A DNA stretch of 64,000 bases from Rhizobium sp. Leaf371 (GTDB taxonomy: Bacteria; Pseudomonadota; Alphaproteobacteria; Rhizobiales; Rhizobiaceae), in the NCBI RefSeq assembly GCF_001424045.1, contig NZ_LMQB01000027.1, positions 277,685 to 341,684 on the forward strand, written 5' to 3'. This document shows, in pieces, positions 55,980 to 64,000 of the stretch. Under the pieces are notes generated by a model. That model searched no databases, had not been told where the DNA came from, and saw only the letters and a program-made list of their open reading frames with translations. The position numbers and the translations under genes are program-made. Position 1 is the stretch's first letter, and the number at the start of each line of letters is the position of its first letter.

Positions 55980-56801
55980 ATGGTTTTAAGGGCGGGAGTA
56001 AATTGGCAGCCGACTCGCATAGAGCGCGTGAACGATGTGCTGAACACCAGCACCAAGCCACTTTTGGTCGTTACCGACGTTGGCTTGGCTCTCTTAAAAT
56101 ATATTGGCAATGCTCAGGGAGAGGATGCCCTCGTAGCTGAGTTGCTCGCTGCGGAACTGGCAGCAATGATAGGTCTCATAACGCCGGACTTCGCTGTAAA
56201 GCGGATACCTGTTATTCCTACAAGGAACCCGTTTGTAATTGCACAATCGGGGCCAGCGTTCTTCTCACGTTGGGAACCCGCAACTACTCTCGCGCCAAAC
56301 TCCCAACTCCTGAGAAGCTTGAGAGATCCAAGGGATATCGCGAAACTTGTCGTTTTTGACACGTGGCTACGCAATAAAGATCGTTTCTCCATGGCAGGTC
56401 ACGGCGGCGTCGTTAACTATGACAACATCTTGATCGTACCGGACAAGCGAAAGTCCAGATTGCTTATTATCGACCACAGCCATGCCTTCGCTGAGACTAC
56501 GTTGGAGGATGAAATCAACGCAGACTGGGCGAATGAAGAGCAGGTTTATGGGTTGTTTAACGAGTTCGCTCCGATATTACGACGGCGTGATGTGGAAGCG
56601 GCGATCAATGTTGTTTGCTCTCTGGCCCCGGGTGACATAAGGGATGCGTGCAGATCTACGCCTATCGAATGGGGCTTTGGTCGGCCTCTTGCCGACCTGC
56701 TTTCAGAGTTGCTGATTCAACGAGCAGCAAGAATGCAAAGCTGGCTTCCAACTGCAATCTTCGACCAGTTAGAACTAAATTTTGAAGGAAAGGAGGGTTA
56801 A
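55980..56801 (+). CDS. HipA-like kinase (HipA_2/PI3K-fold type)
   Basis: This 273-residue predicted protein kinase is distantly related to the HipA toxin. A probable ATP lysine is Lys40 (LALLKYIG) with a partner glutamate at 54 or 59 (LVAELLAAELA). The catalytic loop is WLRNKDRF (Asp134), followed by NYDNILIV (Asn149) and IIDHSHAF (Asp165). This order matches the D-x-x-N and DxG-like metal motifs of HipA and PI3/PI4 kinases. GAGG precedes the ATG. GC is low: bases 56341-56400 hold 28 G/C of 60. A DUF3037 gene follows after one base with a strong GGAGG site. I recall that the two families often pair. The target is unknown; a toxin, defence or regulatory role is inference. Confidence 0.8.
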   Translation: MVLRAGVNWQPTRIERVNDVLNTSTKPLLVVTDVGLALLKYIGNAQGEDALVAELLAAELAAMIGLITPDFAVKRIPVIPTRNPFVIAQSGPAFFSRWEPATTLAPNSQLLRSLRDPRDIAKLVVFDTWLRNKDRFSMAGHGGVVNYDNILIVPDKRKSRLLIIDHSHAFAETTLEDEINADWANEEQVYGLFNEFAPILRRRDVEAAINVVCSLAPGDIRDACRSTPIEWGFGRPLADLLSELLIQRAARMQSWLPTAIFDQLELNFEGKEG

Positions 56802-56802
56802 A

Positions 56803-57585
56803 ATGGATGCTCTCAAGCTTTTCTACAGCATCATTCAGTTTAGCCCTTTTCCTGAGCGCTTCGAATATGTTAATGCGGGAGTTGTTGTATTTGATGTGGG
56901 CAATAAAGAGATATCTCTCAGGATGGCCGACGACTTGTCGCGAGTGAAGAAATTCTTCGGCGAGATTAATGCGATTTTTTTGAAACGCGCGCTTCATGAT
57001 TTTGCTGAGCGGGTGAATTACCATTTCGATCGCACAGGCGTATCGGTTTCTTCTATTGATGATTTCAATTCGAAGCGCGCTGATCTGTTCCGCCTTACAC
57101 CCTTGAACTCGGTGGCAGGCGACCGGCCCGAGATGGTTGCGAGTAAACTTTTCCATGAACTGGTTGTGTGGGACGCTCAACCGCGAAAAATTGAGCGTAT
57201 CAACACGATGCTGACCAGCGCATTCCGTGAAGCGGGCGTCCTTCAGCTACTCGACAGACGGCCCGAGCCTGTTCGCATCGAACAGTATGGTGTTAGCATC
57301 CAAGCGGATTATGGATACCAAAATGGTGTCTATAATCTGATCGACTCCGCGCGCTTCGACTCCCCGAACCGGGGGTTAGCCGAGGCTGGTAAACGCGTCC
57401 TGGAAGGCAAGGCACTTCGCGCGAACGCGTCAATGCGATTGATTGTGGTCGCTGAGTTTGGATCGCAGGCCGACAGTTTCGCCGAAAGCCTCCGCAGTGA
57501 TTTTGAGCGGGTAGGAGCTAAGCTGTTCAAGATGGACGAAGTCGATGATCTCGCTGAAGAAATTCGCCGTACGGTCCACAATTAA
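56803..57585 (+). CDS. DUF3037 domain protein, partner of the HipA-like kinase
   Basis: This 260-residue protein starts at ATG 56803, 7 bases after GGAGG and one base after the kinase stop. The N-terminal DUF3037 signature is LFYSIIQFSPFPERFEYVNAG followed by VVVFD. The middle is helical and polar. The C-terminal 130 residues (from RIEQYGVSIQADYGYQNGVY) form a separate alpha/beta region of unknown kind, perhaps nuclease-like in secondary structure but without a motif I can name. GC is as low as in the kinase gene. The tight coupling says the proteins work together, perhaps as substrate, antidote or effector of the kinase. Confidence 0.8.
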   Translation: MDALKLFYSIIQFSPFPERFEYVNAGVVVFDVGNKEISLRMADDLSRVKKFFGEINAIFLKRALHDFAERVNYHFDRTGVSVSSIDDFNSKRADLFRLTPLNSVAGDRPEMVASKLFHELVVWDAQPRKIERINTMLTSAFREAGVLQLLDRRPEPVRIEQYGVSIQADYGYQNGVYNLIDSARFDSPNRGLAEAGKRVLEGKALRANASMRLIVVAEFGSQADSFAESLRSDFERVGAKLFKMDEVDDLAEEIRRTVHN

Positions 57586-57709
57586 TATCAGGCCTCCTTC
57601 GTAGAACGCTGCTAGACCATCAAGACGTGACCGACACTTGGCCCATTTCCAAGTCGAGTTGTTGTGGTGCCGCTACTATCAGCGCACCACATCCTCAGGT
57701 ACCCTCTCC

Positions 57710-58138
57710 TCACCCCACAAGCCGCGGATATTCGATGGCCGGGCAGCGGTCCATGACGACCTTGATTCCGCGCGCTTCGGCCTTGGTGGCGGCCGTGTCG
57801 TTGCGGACGGAGAGCTGGCCCCAGATCACCTTCGGCAGGGGATCGAGCGCGAGGGCTTCGTCCACCAGGGCCGGCAGGGCGTCGGCGGCGCGGAAGACGT
57901 CGATCATGTCGATCGGCTCGGGAATATCGGCCAATCGCGCATAGACGGTGCGGCCCTGAAGCTGCGTGCCCGCAAGGCCCGGATTGACCGGATGGACGGT
58001 AAAACCCTTGCGCAGGAGGAAACCCATCACGCGATGGCTCGGACGCTGCGGATTGGCGGAAGCGCCGACGAGCGCGATGGTCCGCGTCGAGCGCAGAATA
58101 TCGGCGAGATAGATATCCGGGTAGTGATCGTGATTCAT
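57710..58138 (-). CDS. CoA-binding domain protein (YccU-like)
   Basis: This 142-residue Rossmann-fold protein has the nucleotide-binding turn ALVGASANPQRPSHRVMGFL at residues 22-41. The family segment VHPVNPGLAGTQLQGRTVYA and the terminal VVMDRCPAIEYPRL are both typical. The family binds CoA, but a reaction is not established. AGGAGG stands before ATG 58138. In related genomes this gene neighbours metY and rplM-rpsI, so the kinase/DUF3037 cassette appears to have been inserted on its metY side. Confidence 0.92.
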   Translation of the reverse strand: MNHDHYPDIYLADILRSTRTIALVGASANPQRPSHRVMGFLLRKGFTVHPVNPGLAGTQLQGRTVYARLADIPEPIDMIDVFRAADALPALVDEALALDPLPKVIWGQLSVRNDTAATKAEARGIKVVMDRCPAIEYPRLVG

Positions 58139-58385
58139 TGGCGTCCTCCTGCTTCCCCTTTCTGACGTGCGCCTGAGATCTTTACCAACGGAAAAAACGT
58201 CGGAGAGGCCGACTGTTCCCGGAAAAATCGACTCTTCGTCGCAGCAGAGCCCCAAAGCACCTGTGCACAGGGCCTTGCGCGTCATAAAACTGTCATTCTC
58301 GCGGGCGGCGGTGCTTGCGGTCCGCCCTTGGTCTTGCGACAAAGGACGGGCGCTTCCGCCGCCACGCCTGCCCTCCGGTCTCCCC

Positions 58386-59222
58386 GTGCCGCTCGACGTT
58401 CTCCTCTTCATTCTCTTCGGCGCCCTGCTGCATGCGGGGTGGAACGCGATGGTGAAGGCCGGGACGGACAAATCGCTGGATGCCGCGATGATCGCGCTCG
58501 GCGCCGCCGTCATCGCCCTGCCCTTTCTGCCCTTCATGCCGCTGCCGGATGCGCGGGCGGTGCCGTTCCTGCTCGCCTCCGCCGTGCTGCAGTTCGGCTA
58601 TTTCCATCTCGTCGCCGCCGCCTATACCGCTGGCGACATCGGGCTCGTCTACCCGCTGATGCGGGGCGGCGCGCCGTTGCTGATCGCCGCGACCAGCAGC
58701 ATGATCGTCGGGGAAAAGCTCACCCAGGGTGCGACCCTCGGCATCCTCGCCATTTCCGCCGGCATCTTCACGCTCGCCTTCGAGGCGCGCCGCAGCGGCA
58801 TGCGGGCGATCACGCTGGCGCTCGTCAATGCGCTCTTCATCGCCGCCTATACCTATGTCGACGGCATTGGCGCGCGCCTGTCCGGCCATGCCATCTCCTA
58901 TACGCTGTGGATGGCCTTGCTGCCGCCCGTGCTGCTCTTCGGCTGGGCGATCTCGCGCCGGGGCGCCGCACCGGTGCTGCGCCACGTCCAGAACAATGGC
59001 TGGCGCGGCCTTGTCGGCGGGGCCGGCTCGATCGGCTCCTACGGCATCGCGCTCTGGGCGATGACCAAGGCCCCGGTCGCAACCGTCGCGGCCCTGCGCG
59101 AAACCTCGATCCTGTTTGCGATCGTGATTTCCGTCACCGTGCTGAAGGAGCGCATCAGCCCCTTCCGCATCGCGGCGGCCTGCCTCATCGCGCTCGGCGC
59201 CTTGATGCTGAAGCTCGCCTGA
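58386..59222 (+). CDS. EamA/DMT family transporter
   Basis: This drug/metabolite-superfamily exporter has 278 residues and ten TM segments in two repeats. The first repeat ends around residue 130 and the second around 275. The repeat signatures are HAGWNAMVKAG, VYPLMRGGAPLLIAATSSM and, at the end of repeat two, TVAALRETSILFAIVISVTV. A GTG at 58386 is the likely start (VPLDVLLFILFGALLHAGWN, aligned with the family). The longer open frame upstream is not membrane-like. The exported metabolite is unknown. Confidence 0.87.
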   Translation: MPLDVLLFILFGALLHAGWNAMVKAGTDKSLDAAMIALGAAVIALPFLPFMPLPDARAVPFLLASAVLQFGYFHLVAAAYTAGDIGLVYPLMRGGAPLLIAATSSMIVGEKLTQGATLGILAISAGIFTLAFEARRSGMRAITLALVNALFIAAYTYVDGIGARLSGHAISYTLWMALLPPVLLFGWAISRRGAAPVLRHVQNNGWRGLVGGAGSIGSYGIALWAMTKAPVATVAALRETSILFAIVISVTVLKERISPFRIAAACLIALGALMLKLA

Positions 59223-59278
59223 CGGTCGTACATTCTCCGGTTTTGTCCTGCCGCCTCGTCCGATTTGGCTGGAATGCT

Positions 59279-60094
59279 TCAGGACCAGACCGGCGTCCGG
59301 TTCTCCAGAAACGCTGCAATTCCCTCGATCGCATCCGGCGTCAGCGCGCTTTCCGCCTCCACCCTGGCCGCCTCGGCAGCGGCCTCATCGCGCGAAAGGC
59401 AAGCCTGCCGGTCGAACGCCGCCTTCACGCGTCTCTGCGCGTCCTGCGATTTCGAGGCGATGACGGCCGCATATTTATCGACCACCTGCCGCAGATATTG
59501 TTTCGGGACGATGCGGTTGACGAGGCCGAAATCCTTGGCGGTGGAGGCGTCGATCGTCTCGCCGGTCAGGAGCATCTCCATCGCCTGCTTGCGGCCGGCG
59601 GCCCGCGCCAGCGCCACGGCCGCCCCCATCGGCGCAATGCCGATATTGACGCCGGGTGCGCAGAACGTCGCCGTGTCCGTGCAGATCGCGAGATCGCAGG
59701 CCGCCACCAGCTCGCATCCCGCAGCGGTCGCCAGTCCGTCGATCTCGGCGATGACGGGCTGCGGCAGGGCGGAGACGGTCGTCATCAGCCGGGCCGACAG
59801 GGCGAAGGCCGCCGCGAAGGCCGCCCGGCCCGCATCGTCGTCGGACCGGCGCCGGCTCAACGCCTCGAGATCGACGCCCGCCGAAAACACCGGGCCGGCC
59901 GCCGAAAGGATGACGACGCGCAGGGACGCGTCGCCCGCGGCCGCATCGAGTTCGCCGAGCAGCGCGTCGATGACCTCGCTGGACAGCGCGTTCAGCGGCG
60001 GATGGTTCAGCGTCAGGCGCAGCACGCCGCCGTCGCGTTCGCGCAGCACGAGGTCGCGCGGGTTCGGGCGGCGCAGGGAAACGATATCGGCCAT
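59279..60094 (-). CDS. Enoyl-CoA hydratase/isomerase family protein
   Basis: This crotonase-fold protein has 271 residues. The oxyanion-hole segments are SAAGPVFSAGVDLEAL near residue 65 and IDGLATAAGCELVAACDLAI near 115. At the position of the hydratase Glu144/Glu164 pair, the sequence GVNIGIAPMGAAVALARAAG lacks the usual glutamates, so it may be an isomerase or another crotonase rather than a true hydratase. GAGGAG precedes the ATG. It is convergent with the EamA gene and divergent from rplM. Confidence 0.9.
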   Translation of the reverse strand: MADIVSLRRPNPRDLVLRERDGGVLRLTLNHPPLNALSSEVIDALLGELDAAAGDASLRVVILSAAGPVFSAGVDLEALSRRRSDDDAGRAAFAAAFALSARLMTTVSALPQPVIAEIDGLATAAGCELVAACDLAICTDTATFCAPGVNIGIAPMGAAVALARAAGRKQAMEMLLTGETIDASTAKDFGLVNRIVPKQYLRQVVDKYAAVIASKSQDAQRRVKAAFDRQACLSRDEAAAEAARVEAESALTPDAIEGIAAFLENRTPVWS

Positions 60095-60454
60095 GTCGGC
60101 TCCTCTTTTCAGGGTGAAAACGCGACCTCCAGCTACGCCGCCCGTCCCGCGCTTTCAAGCAGCCGAGGCGCAAATGGCCCAGGAAGCGGTGCAACCCCCG
60201 TCAAAATGCGGCGGATTTTGTGTGGTATCATAAAACCACATTGTTAAACCATTGATTTTACTAACCTCACATCCGGAAGCGTCGCGCAGCACCTCTTGAC
60301 GGATCGTCCGGCCTCCGCTTATAAGCCACCCTGTTCGCGGGCGGTCACGTCCGCGTTCGTTTTTGCGGGTTCTGCTCTCGGGCGGCTCCCGCAAACCAAG
60401 CAACAAAAAACGCCCGGCGGCAACGTATCGGGTCCCAAACGAAAGAGTTTCATC
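60095..60454. other. Divergent intergenic region before rplM, with long leader
   Basis: The region is 360 bases. The part around 60215-60260 is AT-rich and has the inverted repeat TGTGGT/ACCACA (60221-60226/60235-60240). A strong promoter follows at 60296-60324. The remaining 125 bases are the rplM leader, GC-rich with likely hairpins, where ribosomal-protein feedback could act; I match no known leader. Confidence 0.5.
60296..60324 (+). promoter_or_regulatory. Sigma70-type promoter of rplM-rpsI
   Basis: TTGACG (60296-60301) and TTATAA (60319-60324) are separated by 17 bases. Both hexamers and the spacing are close to consensus. The start of transcription would be near 60331, leaving a leader of about 125 bases. 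Confidence 0.7.
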
Positions 60455-60919
60455 ATGTCAACCTTCGTTCAGAAGCCTGCAGAGGTGGAGAAGAAGTGGA
60501 TCCTCATCGACGCCGAAGGCCTCGTTGTGGGTCGCGTCGCGACCATCATCGCCAACATCCTGCGCGGCAAGCATAAGGTCACCTACACTCCGCATGTCGA
60601 CGACGGCGACAACGTCATCGTCATCAATGCCGAGAAGGCCGTGCTCACCGGCAAGAAGTACACCGACAAGAAGTACTACTGGCACACCGGCTATCCCGGC
60701 GGCATCAAGGAGCGCACCGCGCGCCAGATCATCGAAGGCCGCTTCCCGGAGCGCGTTCTCGAGAAGGCTGTCGAGCGCATGGTTCCCCGCGGTCCCCTCG
60801 GCCGTCGCCAGATGAAGAACCTTCGCGTCTACGCAGGCACGAACCATCCGCATGAAGCCCAGCAGCCGACCGTCCTCGACGTCGCCAAGCTGAACACGAA
60901 GAACGTAAGGAGCGCCTGA
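60455..60919 (+). CDS. rplM: 50S ribosomal protein L13
   Basis: This large-subunit ribosomal protein has 154 residues. Family marks are [18 protein letters not shown] at the N-terminus, [19 protein letters not shown], and the near-terminal [16 protein letters not shown]. The ATG at 60455 ([15 protein letters not shown]) is typical for rhizobia, and AAAGAG precedes it. It is the first gene of the universal rplM-rpsI operon, followed by rpsI after two bases. Confidence 0.98.
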   Translation: MSTFVQKPAEVEKKWILIDAEGLVVGRVATIIANILRGKHKVTYTPHVDDGDNVIVINAEKAVLTGKKYTDKKYYWHTGYPGGIKERTARQIIEGRFPERVLEKAVERMVPRGPLGRRQMKNLRVYAGTNHPHEAQQPTVLDVAKLNTKNVRSA

Positions 60920-60921
60920 TC

Positions 60922-61395
60922 GTGGCCGACCTCTCCTCTCTGAAAGAACTTGGCACGGTCGCGGAAGCCAGCAACGCTGCTCCCGTTCATGTCAAGAAGA
61001 TCGACGCCCAGGGCCGCTCCTATGCGACCGGCAAGCGCAAGAACGCCGTTGCCCGCGTCTGGGTCAAGCCGGGCTCCGGCAAGATCACCATCAACGGCAA
61101 GGCCTACCCCGAGTATTTCGCACGTCCGGTTCTGCAGATGATCCTGCGCCAGCCGATCTTCGCGGCGGCTCGTGACGGCCAGTTCGACATCGACGCCACG
61201 GTTGCCGGCGGCGGTCTGTCCGGCCAGGCCGGTGCCGTTCGTCACGGCATCTCCAAGGCGCTGACCTATTACGAGCCGGGCCTGCGCACCGTGCTCAAGA
61301 AGGGTGGCTTCCTGACCCGCGACAGCCGCGTCGTCGAGCGTAAGAAGTACGGCAAGGCGAAGGCCCGTCGTTCGTTCCAGTTCTCCAAGCGTTAA
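60922..61395 (+). CDS. rpsI: 30S ribosomal protein S9
   Basis: This small-subunit ribosomal protein has 157 residues. The core [20 protein letters not shown] begins at residue 34. An N-terminal extension of about 30 residues is normal in alphaproteobacteria. The conserved C-terminal RRSFQFSKR tail reaches toward the P-site tRNA. The start is GTG (60922) with AAGGAG 10 bases upstream, inside the end of rplM. Confidence 0.98.
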   Translation: MADLSSLKELGTVAEASNAAPVHVKKIDAQGRSYATGKRKNAVARVWVKPGSGKITINGKAYPEYFARPVLQMILRQPIFAAARDGQFDIDATVAGGGLSGQAGAVRHGISKALTYYEPGLRTVLKKGGFLTRDSRVVERKKYGKAKARRSFQFSKR

Positions 61396-61422
61396 TCGCT
61401 TCGGATCTCGGACCATGGCAAA

Positions 61423-61448
61423 GGCGGGGCTTCGGCTCCGCCTTTTTT
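61423..61448 (+). terminator. Intrinsic terminator of rplM-rpsI
   Basis: GGCGGGGC, a TTCG tetraloop and GCTCCGCC (one G-T opposition) are followed by six T. It lies 28 bases after the rpsI stop. Confidence 0.92.
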
Positions 61449-61532
61449 CGTTTGGGGATGTGGGCCGGCACGGCAGCCGCCGTAATTTCCGAGCCTCACG
61501 CCATGCTTCTACCGCGCGGGAGCGCCGGGCTC

Positions 61533-63524
61533 CTATCGCGCGGGATCGCCGGCGGCGTCAGCGATCGGTCCCGTCGGCAGCATCGGCACGATCGGAAGCT
61601 TGTCCAAAATCGCGGCAACCACGAGTGTGGCACCGGACGCGGTGAAATGACGGATATCGGCAAGATAGGGCAATCCGGCCGATGTCAGAGCACAGGTGTC
61701 GCCGGCTGACGGATTGCAGAACTTTTCCTCCGGAAACACCTTGATCGTCCGAGGGCTTGCCACAGCGTCGAGCACGGCACGGCTCCGCGCGCTGTTCTGG
61801 ACGAAGTCGGCATAGGCGATCGTCACCTCCGGTTGCGCCACTCCGGCCAGCATCTGCTTCATGACCGTGTCGATGACGGGCGCGTCAGGTTGCGGATGGG
61901 GATAGACGAGAACAACACGACGGCCCGACGCCTCGATCGTCGCGATCGTGTCTTTCAGGCGCTGCTTGATCTCTGTCGGCACCTCATCCCCGGCGGACCG
62001 GATCACTCCGTCGATCTGGTATTCGGGATAGGACATGAACTTGACCCATGACGCCGCCATCACGACGGTGGTGATATCCGGAGTAGCAAGGATCTGCTCG
62101 AGCGCACGGGTGTTGAACAGGCTGCAATGCGCGCTCGGCTTGACGGAGGGAACCGATACGCCGGGAAGCGGAGCACAGTGGCCATGGGAGAGCTGCTGCA
62201 AGCTGATCCCGCGCACATCCAGTTCGCTTGCAAAAACCTTCGATAGGGATGCGGAGATGGAATCGCCCCAGATCGCATAGGTCACCGGATGGTCCGGGTT
62301 ATGGAGACAGTCTTTCAAGGGGAAGACGGGAAGATCCATTTCGGCGGTATACTGGCACGCCTTGTTCCACTCGCTCTCGCGAAGCATCGCGGTGACCGCC
62401 GGCGGCAGTCTCCACGGCAGACCCTTGGTAACATTCCCTGCAACGCTGACGGACACGATGAGCACCGCCAGGGAGCCGATGAGGATCCGCAACGTCTTCC
62501 AGCCGATTCGCCGGGCACCGCTGCGCGTTCGGAACGGCTGCTCGACATATCGCCACGACAGAACGGCAACCGCGAGCGCCCCGAACGACAGGGCGAGCAT
62601 CACCGGCAGGCCGGGTTCCGCCGCGTTGCGAATGCGCGCAAAGGCAAAGACCGGCTGGTGCCACAGGTAGAAGCTGTAGCTGACGAGGCCGAGCCCGACG
62701 AACGGCGGCAAGGACAGGAGACGCGCCGTGAGGGTTCCCTGTACCCCGAACACGAGCAGAAGGCCGGCCCCGAGAACAGGCCAGACCGTCAGAAACGAGG
62801 GCCACGCCTGCTGCGACGTCGGCACCAGGATGGAGAGGAGGACGAGCACGAGACCGGCCAGCGCCCCCACCTCGTTGGTGCGGCGGGATCGGGACGGCCC
62901 GACGAAGGAGAACAACGCGCCGGCCAGAAGCTCCCAGGCCCGGCTGCTCAGGAAATAGAAATTGATCGTCGGAAACGCTTCCACACCCACCAGGCACACG
63001 GCGAAACTGAGGAGGCAAAGCCCGCCAATCGCGGCAACGAGCATGCCTCTCCTCTTTCTTGCAAGAAACAGGACGAACACCGGAAACAGCAGATAGAACT
63101 GCTCTTCGACCGCCAGGCTCCAGGTGTGAAGCAGAGGCGCGCGACCCATGTCCGGCGCGAAATAGCCCTCCTTCGTTGCGAAGTGGATGTTGGAATAGGA
63201 AAACAGGCTCGCCAGAAGAGACTGCGCATAATTCTTGAAATCCAGAGGGATCATCCACATCCACGCGAAGGGAATCGTGGCCGCCAGCATGACCAACAGC
63301 GCGGGCAGGATGCGCCGGGCACGTCTGTCGTAAAACGCCCGCATCGAGAACGTACCGGCGTCGAGGTCCCGGACGATGAGGGCCGTAATGAGATATCCGC
63401 TGATGACGAAGAAGATATCGACCCCGAGAAATCCCCCGGGAAGAAACGGCAGGCCCGCGTGATGGAGGACGACGGCGGTTATGGCGACGGCGCGAAGCCC
63501 ATCGATCTCACGTCTATACAGCAT
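61533..63524 (-). CDS. Acyltransferase 3 family protein with C-terminal SGNH domain (OafA-like)
   Basis: This 663-residue membrane O-acyltransferase has an N-terminal acyltransferase-3 domain (about residues 1-350, roughly ten TM segments). It begins YRREIDGLRAVAITAVVLHH and contains LGVDIFFVISGYLIT and HTWSLAVEEQFYLLFPVF, all signatures of the OafA group. After a linking TM segment near 370, a periplasmic SGNH hydrolase-like domain follows with IWGDSISASLSKVF (catalytic Ser). Such fusions O-acetylate lipopolysaccharide or exopolysaccharide. It stands alone with no glycan cluster nearby, so the target glycan is unknown. Confidence 0.93.
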   Translation of the reverse strand: MLYRREIDGLRAVAITAVVLHHAGLPFLPGGFLGVDIFFVISGYLITALIVRDLDAGTFSMRAFYDRRARRILPALLVMLAATIPFAWMWMIPLDFKNYAQSLLASLFSYSNIHFATKEGYFAPDMGRAPLLHTWSLAVEEQFYLLFPVFVLFLARKRRGMLVAAIGGLCLLSFAVCLVGVEAFPTINFYFLSSRAWELLAGALFSFVGPSRSRRTNEVGALAGLVLVLLSILVPTSQQAWPSFLTVWPVLGAGLLLVFGVQGTLTARLLSLPPFVGLGLVSYSFYLWHQPVFAFARIRNAAEPGLPVMLALSFGALAVAVLSWRYVEQPFRTRSGARRIGWKTLRILIGSLAVLIVSVSVAGNVTKGLPWRLPPAVTAMLRESEWNKACQYTAEMDLPVFPLKDCLHNPDHPVTYAIWGDSISASLSKVFASELDVRGISLQQLSHGHCAPLPGVSVPSVKPSAHCSLFNTRALEQILATPDITTVVMAASWVKFMSYPEYQIDGVIRSAGDEVPTEIKQRLKDTIATIEASGRRVVLVYPHPQPDAPVIDTVMKQMLAGVAQPEVTIAYADFVQNSARSRAVLDAVASPRTIKVFPEEKFCNPSAGDTCALTSAGLPYLADIRHFTASGATLVVAAILDKLPIVPMLPTGPIADAAGDPAR

Positions 63525-63721
63525 TCCGTCCCATCCAGATCAGGCCCACATACATCGATATACCGTATTTTAGTCATATATTTCGATCAAGGCTTTCTAT
63601 CCGCGACTGGCCCCGTCCCGGTGCCGTTTCTGCCGCGCCGATCCGCCGACGGTCAACGAAAGTGGCTTGCGAGCGAAACCGAAATCCCGCACGTTCCGGC
63701 GCAACGCGCTTCGGAGTTTTC

Positions 63722-64000
63722 ATGGCATCCAAGACCATCGATCATGCGATCACGGCCCCGTCGCTGAAGAGCGCTGCATCGGATCCGACCCATGCGGGGA
63801 TCCTGTCCTTCATGCGGCGGAAATATAGCAAGCGTCTGGCGGGGGCCGATGTCGTGGTCTGGGGCATTCCGTTCGATGCGGCGACGTCCAACCGGCCGGG
63901 CGCCCGCTTCGGGCCGCAGGCGATCCGCAGGGCGTCGGCCATCTTCGACAATGATCCGCAATATCCGTTCCAGCGCGACCTGTTTGCCGAGATGGCGGTG
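63722..64000 (+). CDS. speB: Agmatinase / ureohydrolase family protein (partial)
   Basis: This is the N-terminal 93 residues of a ureohydrolase, cut by the right edge. The family stretch VVVWGIPFDAATSNRPGARFGPQAIRRAS is complete except for the metal-binding His/Asp motifs, which lie beyond the window. Agmatinase (agmatine to putrescine and urea) is the most likely activity, but guanidinobutyrase and related guanidino-acid hydrolases share this N-terminus. GGAG lies 7 bases before ATG 63722. The symbol is tentative. Confidence 0.85.
   Translation, partial: MASKTIDHAITAPSLKSAASDPTHAGILSFMRRKYSKRLAGADVVVWGIPFDAATSNRPGARFGPQAIRRASAIFDNDPQYPFQRDLFAEMAV

Noticed and set aside
57586-57709. Attachment site or repeat bounding the HipA-like cassette
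   Set aside because: I compared the two flanks by eye (55840-55979 and 57586-57709) and found no direct or inverted repeat longer than chance; no integrase is near.

Overview
The window looks like the chromosome of a high-GC alphaproteobacterium of the Rhizobiaceae (Rhizobium/Agrobacterium/Ensifer/Shinella type). The evidence is a 14-subunit complex I operon running into birA and RNase J, a short ProRS without an inserted editing domain, a lon-hup pair near clpX-clpP, an HWE-type histidine kinase, and a candidate general-stress (EcfG/RpoE2-type) promoter. I cannot name the genus from sequence alone.

Layout. Bases 1-23416 are essentially one minus-strand block: nuoABCDEFGHIJKLMN, birA, rnj, a DUF1467 membrane protein, then proS, lolC and lolD (cut by the left edge). 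The complex I operon carries four extra reading frames: a four-helix-bundle (S23/IVS-type) gene inside a 22-bp inverted repeat between nuoC and nuoD; a 56-residue frame between nuoD and nuoE; an AT-rich orphan between nuoE and nuoF; and a helix-hairpin-helix protein between nuoF and nuoG. Two tRNA genes (Asp-GTC on minus, Val-TAC on plus) follow at 23.8-24.4 kb. An oppABC-DF-type peptide importer fills 24.5-30.0 kb.

Bases 30.4-34.4 kb hold small stress and signalling genes: a three-gene operon with DUF4174 behind a candidate EcfG promoter, an HWE kinase with an overlapping single-domain response regulator, and two small hypotheticals. At 34.5-40 kb lies a YhaO/YhaN-type nuclease/SMC-like ATPase pair with a divergent MarR regulator. 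At 40-42.4 kb a secreted phytase-like protein sits behind a perfect Pho box. Protein quality control follows (hup, lon, clpX, clpP; 42.6-48.3 kb), then a phospholipase D-like and an endonuclease/exonuclease/phosphatase protein, a cytochrome P450, and an SDR/ArsR divergent pair.

From 54.0 kb to the end the backbone is cupin-metY, a CoA-binding protein, an EamA exporter, an enoyl-CoA hydratase, rplM-rpsI, an acyltransferase with an SGNH domain, and the start of an agmatinase. Between metY and the CoA-binding gene sits an AT-richer two-gene cassette: a HipA/PI3K-like kinase and a DUF3037 protein. This cassette and the IVS-like element inside the nuo operon are the two best candidates for undescribed biology. 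There is no rRNA, CRISPR array, prophage or recognisable transposase.
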